This document shows positions 54,423 to 64,000 of a DNA stretch of 64,000 nucleotides, piece by piece (the stretch's first letter is position 1; every line of letters begins with the position of its first letter). Position numbers and translations under genes: made by a program. The stretch comes from Maridesulfovibrio sp. (GTDB taxonomy: Bacteria; Desulfobacterota; Desulfovibrionia; Desulfovibrionales; Desulfovibrionaceae). The notes beneath the pieces were generated by a model. It was not told the origin of the DNA. It did not search any database and saw only the letters and a list, made by a program, of their open reading frames with translations. The DNA lies in assembly GCF_963678865.1 (NCBI RefSeq), contig NZ_OY787459.1:1268501-1332500 (forward strand), written 5' to 3'.

Positions 54423-57400
54423 CTATCTTTCGTTAACGAGCAACGGCTCATCTTCAAGTTCTTCAAGGAACTTATCAGCACGTTCAGGCTGGTCTGGAAC
54501 GACAATGTCAGTACGTGCATACTTGCGGAAACCGGTCCCGGCCGGAATGAGTCGACCAACAATGACGTTTTCTTTCAGGCCGCGCAGATAGTCTTTCTTG
54601 CCGCACAAGGATGACTCGGTAAGAACCTTGGTAGTCTCCTGGAAAGAAGCAGCTGATATGAAAGAAGCGGTTGAAAGAGAAGCCTGAGTGATACCGAGAA
54701 CATGTGTCTGTGCGGTAGCAGGCTTAAGTCCGTTGGCGACAGCGTCCTGGTTGGTTTCCATGAAGCGCTGCTTGTCCACCTGTTCGCCCACAAGAAAATG
54801 GGTCTCACCGGGATCAACGATGCTGACCTTCTTGAGCATCTGGCGGACAATAACTTCGATGTGCTTATCGTTAATTCCAACACCCTGGAAACGGTAAACA
54901 TCCTGAATTTCTTCAACCAGAAAGCGTGCGAGATATTTCTCACCCTTAACTTTCAGGATGTCGTGCAGTTCAGGCAGGCCTTCAGTCATCAGGTCACCGG
55001 CTTCTACGAAGTCGCCTTCCTGAGCTGTGATATGACGGCCTTTAGGCACAAGATATTCTTTGGTTTCACCAATTTCAGGGGTAACAACAATTTTGCGCTT
55101 GCCTTTGGATTCAGGTCCATAGGAGACCACACCATCAATCTCCGAAATGATTCCAAGTTCCTTTGGTTTACGCACTTCAAACAGCTCCGCAACTCGGGGA
55201 AGACCACCAACAATGTCTTTGGTCTTTGAAGTTTCACGAAGCTTACGGGCGATAATATCACCAGCATTGACGATATTACCATCCCTAACCATCAAAATCG
55301 CACCGACCGGAAGCGGATAAATCGCTTTCAAGGTGGATCCTGGACGAGTCAGGGGTTCACCTTCTTCGTCGCAGATGGAGAGTGACGGTTTAAAGTTGGT
55401 GGTACGATATTCCTGGATTGTGAAGGTAGTCTGCCCTGTGGCTTCGTCAACACGCTCCTGATAAGTTTTACCTTCAACGAGGTCGGTAAACTTAACCGTA
55501 CCGGTTACTTCTGTGATGAAGGGTTCTGCAAGCGGATCCCACTCGGCCAGCATGGTTCCCTGTGTGATCTGCTGCCCTTCTTCAACAAAAAGTTTTGCAC
55601 CAAGCGGGAGAACGTATTTTTCACGCTCCCTGCCCTGCTCGTCCACGATACCTATCTGGCAACTCTTACCAAGGACCATCTGATGGCCGTCGGCGTTGCG
55701 GACGGAGCGCATACGGTTCAGAACAACAGAACCGTTATGCTGTGCTTCAAAAGATGACTGCTGAATTTCACGGCTTGCTGTACCACCGATGTGGAAGGTA
55801 CGCATTGTCAGCTGTGTTCCAGGCTCACCAATGGACTGCGCTGCGATGATACCTACGGTTTCACCTACGTTTACAACATGCCCTCTCGCAAGGTCACGCC
55901 CATAACACATGGCGCATATACCGTGCTTCGAACGGCAGGTCAAAGGAGAACGCACAGTCATGGAGTTGATACCGTTTTCATCAATGATCTTGGCTGCTGC
56001 TTCATCAATAAGAGAATCGGCAGGGACAAGGATCTCACCGGTATCTTCCTTGACAACGTCGTAAATTGTCACGCGGCCGAGAACTTTTTCCGCCAGTCTT
56101 TCCTTGATTTCGCCACCCTTGATGTAGTGGGTCAACTCAAGTCCATCGACTGTGCGGCAGTCGTGTTCAGCAATTGTCACGTCCTGAACTACGTCAACGA
56201 GACGACGGGTAAGATAACCGGAGTTCGCTGTTTTCAGCGCGGTATCGGCGAGACCTTTACGAGCACCGTGAGTAGAAATAAAGTACTGGAGAACGGAGAG
56301 ACCTTCACGGAAGGATGAAGTAATCGGAGTTTCGATAATTTCACCGGAAGGTTTCGCCATCAGACCACGCATACCTGCAAGCTGACGCATCTGGTCCTGG
56401 TTACCACGAGCACCGGAATGTGCCATCATGAAGACCGGGTTGAAGGAAGAGTTTGTTACCTGCTTACCTGTCTTGGGATCAACCATGACATCGGTGGACA
56501 TTTCGTTGGTCATCTCAGTTGATACGTCGTTGGTTACTTTGGTCCAAACGTCGACAACTTTGTTGTACTTCTCAGTACGGGTGATGATACCTTCGCGGTA
56601 CTGGGATTCAATGTTTTCAACTTCGGCGTAAGCTGCGTCAAGCAGGCCCGCTTTCGCAGCAGGAATGGTTAAGTCTTTAACGCCGATGGTCACTGCAGCG
56701 CGGGTTGCGTGCTCGTAACCAAGGTCCTTGAGGCGGTCACAAAGAATGACAGTCGCTTTGCTGCCTGCGGTGCGGTAGGCACTGGAAACCAGCTTGGCAA
56801 TGTTTTTCTTGGTCATGACCACGTTGGCGTACTCGTAGCCCATTCCTTCGGGGAGCAATTCACCTACAAGGATACGTCCGGGAGTTGTTTCCACGAGCTG
56901 GCCTTCGACACGAACCTTAACGCGAGCGTGCATGCTGACAACTTTTGCATCCAAAGCGGCAATAACTTCCCACGGTGCCGTGAAAACCATGCCTTCCCCT
57001 TTGGAGAAAGAACGCTCAACAGTCAGATAGTACAGACCGAGAACAATATCCTGAGAGGGGTTGATGATCGGCTGCCCGTTAGCAGGCGACAGGATGTTGT
57101 TTGAAGACATCATCAGAACACGACACTCAATCTGCGCTTCCACAGAAAGAGGAACGTGAACAGCCATCTGGTCACCGTCAAAGTCAGCGTTGTATGCAGA
57201 ACATACCAGCGGATGCAACTGAATAGCCTTACCTTCTACCAGAGTCGGCTCGAAAGACTGGATACCAAGACGGTGAAGGGTCGGAGCACGGTTGAGCATA
57301 ATGGGGTATTCGCGAACAACATCGTCGAGGATATCCCAGACAACAAGGTCTTCACGCTCAACCATCTTTTTAGCGCTCTTGATGGTTGTAGCGATCTCCC

Positions 57401-58580
57401 TGCGCTCAAGTTCAGCGTAAATAAAGGGCTTAAACAGTTCCAGAGCCATCTTCTTGGGAAGACCGCACTGGTGCAGTTTCAGCTTCGGACCAACGACAAT
57501 TACGGAACGGCCTGAGTAGTCAACACGCTTACCAAGCAGGTTCTGACGGAAGCGGCCCTGTTTACCCTTGATCATGTCTGAAAGAGATTTCAAGGGACGA
57601 CCATTGGTACCGGTGATTGCGCGGCCACGACGTCCATTGTCGAACAATGCGTCGACGGACTCCTGCAGCATACGCTTCTCGTTGCGGATGATAATATCCG
57701 GAGCACCGAGTTCAATGAGTCGCTTCAAACGGTTGTTCCTGTTAATAACGCGGCGGTAAAGATCGTTAAGATCTGATGTTGCAAAACGGCCGCCATCAAG
57801 AGGAACCAGAGGACGAAGTTCGGGCGGAATAACCGGCACAACATCCATGATCATCCACTGACAATCGTTACCGGATTCAAGAAAAGCTTCGACGATCTTA
57901 AGACGTTTGGTCAGCTTTTTCTTTTTGGTCTGGGAACGTGTAGTCAGGGATTCTTCGCGGAGCTCATGGCGAAGTGCAGGCATATCAATCTGAGCCAGCA
58001 GACCTTTGATGGTCTCAGCACCCATGCCGACTTCAATGGCTTCTTCACCGTAGTGGTCGATAACCTGAAAATACTGGTCCTCGGAAATAATCTGATACTG
58101 CTTGAGAGGAGTTTCACCCGGATTCAGTACAATGTAGGAATCGAAGTACAGAACCTTTTCAAGATCGGCCATGGTGATATCCAGCAAGGTACCAATCTTG
58201 GAAGGCAGTGTCTTCAAAAACCAGATATGGGCGACAGGAGCGGCAAGCTCAATGTGGCCCATGCGTTCACGTCTGACTTTGGAAGCGATAACTTCAACAC
58301 CGCATTTTTCACATACGATGCCGCGGTGTTTCATGCGCTTGTACTTACCGCAGTTACACTCGTAGTCTTTTACGGGTCCGAAAATTTTAGCGCAGAAAAG
58401 ACCATCTCTTTCCGGCTTGAAAGTCCTGTAGTTGATGGTCTCGGGCTTCTTGACTTCACCGAAAGACCACTCTCGGATCTTCTCGGGAGAAGCAATGGAA
58501 ATCTGAATACCTTTGAGGCCGCGTCCAGCGAGGCCTGCACCGGATGTTCTACGCATAGTGAACAGTTCGTCCAGACTCAT
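54423..58580 (-). CDS. rpoC: RNA polymerase subunit beta-prime
   Basis: The 1385-residue subunit carries the active-site motif NADFDGD (in [15 protein letters not shown]), the N-terminal zinc ribbon (C75, C77, C90, C93) and a second Cys cluster with [13 protein letters not shown]. Near the C-terminus is [16 protein letters not shown], and the end is rich in acidic residues. The length is typical for proteobacteria. It is 65 bases after rpoB, with a GC hairpin in the gap. Confidence 0.98.
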   Translation of the reverse strand: MSLDELFTMRRTSGAGLAGRGLKGIQISIASPEKIREWSFGEVKKPETINYRTFKPERDGLFCAKIFGPVKDYECNCGKYKRMKHRGIVCEKCGVEVIASKVRRERMGHIELAAPVAHIWFLKTLPSKIGTLLDITMADLEKVLYFDSYIVLNPGETPLKQYQIISEDQYFQVIDHYGEEAIEVGMGAETIKGLLAQIDMPALRHELREESLTTRSQTKKKKLTKRLKIVEAFLESGNDCQWMIMDVVPVIPPELRPLVPLDGGRFATSDLNDLYRRVINRNNRLKRLIELGAPDIIIRNEKRMLQESVDALFDNGRRGRAITGTNGRPLKSLSDMIKGKQGRFRQNLLGKRVDYSGRSVIVVGPKLKLHQCGLPKKMALELFKPFIYAELERREIATTIKSAKKMVEREDLVVWDILDDVVREYPIMLNRAPTLHRLGIQSFEPTLVEGKAIQLHPLVCSAYNADFDGDQMAVHVPLSVEAQIECRVLMMSSNNILSPANGQPIINPSQDIVLGLYYLTVERSFSKGEGMVFTAPWEVIAALDAKVVSMHARVKVRVEGQLVETTPGRILVGELLPEGMGYEYANVVMTKKNIAKLVSSAYRTAGSKATVILCDRLKDLGYEHATRAAVTIGVKDLTIPAAKAGLLDAAYAEVENIESQYREGIITRTEKYNKVVDVWTKVTNDVSTEMTNEMSTDVMVDPKTGKQVTNSSFNPVFMMAHSGARGNQDQMRQLAGMRGLMAKPSGEIIETPITSSFREGLSVLQYFISTHGARKGLADTALKTANSGYLTRRLVDVVQDVTIAEHDCRTVDGLELTHYIKGGEIKERLAEKVLGRVTIYDVVKEDTGEILVPADSLIDEAAAKIIDENGINSMTVRSPLTCRSKHGICAMCYGRDLARGHVVNVGETVGIIAAQSIGEPGTQLTMRTFHIGGTASREIQQSSFEAQHNGSVVLNRMRSVRNADGHQMVLGKSCQIGIVDEQGREREKYVLPLGAKLFVEEGQQITQGTMLAEWDPLAEPFITEVTGTVKFTDLVEGKTYQERVDEATGQTTFTIQEYRTTNFKPSLSICDEEGEPLTRPGSTLKAIYPLPVGAILMVRDGNIVNAGDIIARKLRETSKTKDIVGGLPRVAELFEVRKPKELGIISEIDGVVSYGPESKGKRKIVVTPEIGETKEYLVPKGRHITAQEGDFVEAGDLMTEGLPELHDILKVKGEKYLARFLVEEIQDVYRFQGVGINDKHIEVIVRQMLKKVSIVDPGETHFLVGEQVDKQRFMETNQDAVANGLKPATAQTHVLGITQASLSTASFISAASFQETTKVLTESSLCGKKDYLRGLKENVIVGRLIPAGTGFRKYARTDIVVPDQPERADKFLEELEDEPLLVNER

Positions 58581-58614
58581 TAATATACCCCTTACATGAA
58601 AAGGTTTTATTCAT

Positions 58615-58641
58615 CGCGGGGGCCTTTTTCAGACCCCCGCG
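58615..58641 (-). promoter_or_regulatory. GC-rich hairpin between rpoB and rpoC
   Basis: A perfect 8-bp stem CGCGGGGG / CCCCCGCG with an 11-base loop lies between the rpoB stop and the rpoC start. There is no T run, so it is not a normal terminator. It may be an RNA processing or pausing site. Confidence 0.5.
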
Positions 58642-58645
58642 TTCA

Positions 58646-62752
<4,107 letters not shown>

Positions 62753-62946
62753 CGTATCCTCAATCAAGTGAGAAGGTTAGGGTTGGAATGAAGCAATTTG
62801 ACGAACATCAACCAATAAATAGTCAGTTACAAGTCAAAAAGTACAAGATAAACGTAGGCGGCAGAACAACATGCCTGAAAAGAAATTTTTAGAAGGTTAT
62901 TTTGATCGCGCTTAAAGATCCGGCTGCGCCTTTTCCGAATCCTACC

Positions 62947-62974
62947 AAAATAATTGATCAGGCAATTTTGTCAA
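62947..62974 (-). promoter_or_regulatory. Promoter of rpoB-rpoC
   Basis: On the minus strand a perfect TTGACA (62969-62974) and TATTTT (62947-62952) are 16 bases apart. The transcript would have a leader of nearly 190 bases before rpoB. The 62753-63054 gap holds no gene. Confidence 0.5.
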
Positions 62975-62992
62975 TCTTTTTAACAGCGAGAA

Positions 62993-63025
62993 GAGCGCAA
63001 CCCCGTTTTACAGGGGTTTGCGCTC
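62993..63025 (-). terminator. Hairpin between rplL and rpoB, likely partial terminator or processing site
   Basis: On the minus strand GAGCGCAA-A-CCCC pairs with GGGG-TTGCGCTC around an 8-base loop. The downstream TTCTCGC is only weakly T-rich. E. coli has an attenuator and an RNase III site in this gap. Confidence 0.6.
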
Positions 63026-63054
63026 CTCTTGCATTAGCGATAAATTCGCTTGAA

Positions 63055-63444
63055 TTACTTCATTTCGGCTTCAGCACCGGCTTCTTCAAGCTGCTTGAGA
63101 GCTTCTTCAGCTTCTGCTTTTTCAACGCCTTCTTTGATAGCTGCGGGAGCTTCGTCAACTTTAGCCTTGGCTTCTTTGAGGCCGAGACCGGTCAGAGCGC
63201 GAACAGCTTTGATTACAGCAATTTTGTTGCCGCCAGCAGACTTCAGAATTACGTCGAATTCAGTCTGCTCTTCGCCAGCTGCTGCTTCGCCGCCAGCTGC
63301 GCCGGGCATAGCTGCTACTGCTGCTACGGGAGCTGCAGCGGAAACGCCGAATTTTTCTTCAAGTTCTTTGATGAACTCGGAGAGTTCGAGAACGGTCATA
63401 TTGGAAATAAAATCAACTACCTGATCTTTGGTGATATCTGCCAT
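63055..63444 (-). CDS. rplL: 50S ribosomal protein L7/L12
   Basis: L7/L12 forms the flexible stalk that recruits translation factors. The 129-residue protein has an N-terminal dimer domain (about 1-32), an Ala/Gly hinge (about 33-55) and the C-terminal domain (about 56-129) with [20 protein letters not shown] and VEGA-type helix (here [12 protein letters not shown]). Multiple copies bind the L10 scaffold. Confidence 0.98.
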   Translation of the reverse strand: MADITKDQVVDFISNMTVLELSEFIKELEEKFGVSAAAPVAAVAAMPGAAGGEAAAGEEQTEFDVILKSAGGNKIAVIKAVRALTGLGLKEAKAKVDEAPAAIKEGVEKAEAEEALKQLEEAGAEAEMK

Positions 63445-63492
63445 GGAAATTTCCTCCTTGGGAATATACTTTGATTTGCCTTGACTAGGCTG

Positions 63493-64000
63493 TTATGCAG
63501 CTTCTTTCTGATCTTTCAATGCAGTCAGAACGTTCAGGAAACCGCGGGGTACATTTGCGAGCAAGCTCACAAAGTTGGTAGGTACTGCATTCATTGTACC
63601 CAGAGTTTTGCCGAGGAGCTCTTCCTTGCTCGGGAGCTTGGAAAGCGCCTTCACGCCATCTTCGTCAAGATATTTGCCCTCAAGGGATGCGAAACGCATA
63701 TCGAAAGTTTTGCTTTCTTTTGCGAAATCAGCGACTGCTTTTGCTGCTGCAACAGGATCATCATATCCAATTACTACAGCGCAGTTTTCCTTGAATTTGT
63801 CAGCCAGTACTTCATGATCAGTACCAGTGAAAGCCAACCGGGCCAGAGTGTTCTTGACTACATGGCAATCGACACCGACGCTTCTCAGGCTTGCGCGCAG
63901 ACGAGTAAACTCTTCTACTTCAAGGCCTTTAAAGTCGGTAACGATGGCAATACTCGCCCTTTCAGCTTTTTCTTTAAGCTGCTCAATAATCTGGGCTTTT
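63493..64000 (-). CDS. rplJ: 50S ribosomal protein L10, 5' end cut by window edge
   Basis: The frame is open to the right edge and reads back from the edge as [20 protein letters not shown], the usual L10 opening less a few residues. The visible 168 residues include [26 protein letters not shown] and [19 protein letters not shown]. The apparent ATG-like start at 63837 is an internal codon. L10 is the base of the L7/L12 stalk and represses its own operon in E. coli. Confidence 0.95.
   Translation of the reverse strand, partial: KAQIIEQLKEKAERASIAIVTDFKGLEVEEFTRLRASLRSVGVDCHVVKNTLARLAFTGTDHEVLADKFKENCAVVIGYDDPVAAAKAVADFAKESKTFDMRFASLEGKYLDEDGVKALSKLPSKEELLGKTLGTMNAVPTNFVSLLANVPRGFLNVLTALKDQKEAA

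Overview
The window looks like a chromosomal segment of a marine Desulfovibrio-type sulfate reducer (order Desulfovibrionales, probably close to Maridesulfovibrio). This is inferred from gene content, not from a database search: siroheme-dependent heme synthesis (ahbC, hemB, ahbD and an AhbA/AhbB subunit), futalosine-route menaquinone synthesis (mqnA, mqnC, mqnD, mqnE), a two-domain PutA with an Lrp-type regulator, RpoN-driven flagellar genes, and ribosomal proteins with the protein-sequence character of that group. Base composition is moderate, with a few AT-rich gaps.

Layout. 1-5.1 kb: the end of a flagellin gene, then fliD and fliS and two glycosyltransferases, a flagellar cap/export-chaperone/glycosylation block. 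5.2-7.9 kb: envelope proteins (zinc-ribbon Yip1 protein, small coiled-coil protein, OmpA-type lipoprotein). 8.2-13.0 kb: the heme block ahbC / hemB-ahbD-ahbA or B-rpe. 13.1-16.0 kb, minus strand: a secreted Ala-rich coiled-coil protein, a TPR lipoprotein and a DUF445 membrane protein. 16.2-23.5 kb: a PAS-GGDEF diguanylate cyclase, a four-gene Mla-type lipid transporter (minus) and an HBM-type chemoreceptor. 23.5-27.2 kb, minus: putA and its Lrp-family neighbour. 27.2-31.3 kb: an AT-rich gene-free gap, a C_GCAxxG_C_C redox protein, two EamA transporters, darP and a small zinc protein. 31.4-35.7 kb: menaquinone genes, mqnD divergent from mqnE-mqnC-mqnA. 35.9-36.8 kb: a LysR regulator. 36.9-64.0 kb, all minus: the alpha, spc, S10, str and rpoBC/rplJL ribosomal and RNA polymerase clusters in one continuous run, cut at the right edge inside rplJ.

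The ribosomal run reads, in transcription order, rplJ-rplL-rpoB-rpoC-rpsL-rpsG-fusA-rpsJ-rplC-rplD-rplW-rplB-rpsS-rplV-rpsC-rplP-rpmC-rpsQ-rplN-rplX-rplE-rpsN-rpsH-rplF-rplR-rpsE-rpmD-rplO-secY-map-rpmJ-rpsM-rpsK-rpsD-rpoA-rplQ. It is broken by internal promoters and hairpins. There is no tuf after fusA and no infA or adk around secY-map.

The most unusual features are a family of intergenic elements bounded by GCCTCCGGC / GCCGGAGGC motifs that sit directly before hemB, darP and mqnC; a His-Gly-Pro repeat tail on AhbD; an exported coiled-coil protein carrying a helix-turn-helix-like motif; a nearly leaderless Lrp gene; and a structured leader with its own promoter in front of rpmJ-rpsM. I found no CRISPR array, insertion sequence, prophage, tRNA or rRNA gene.
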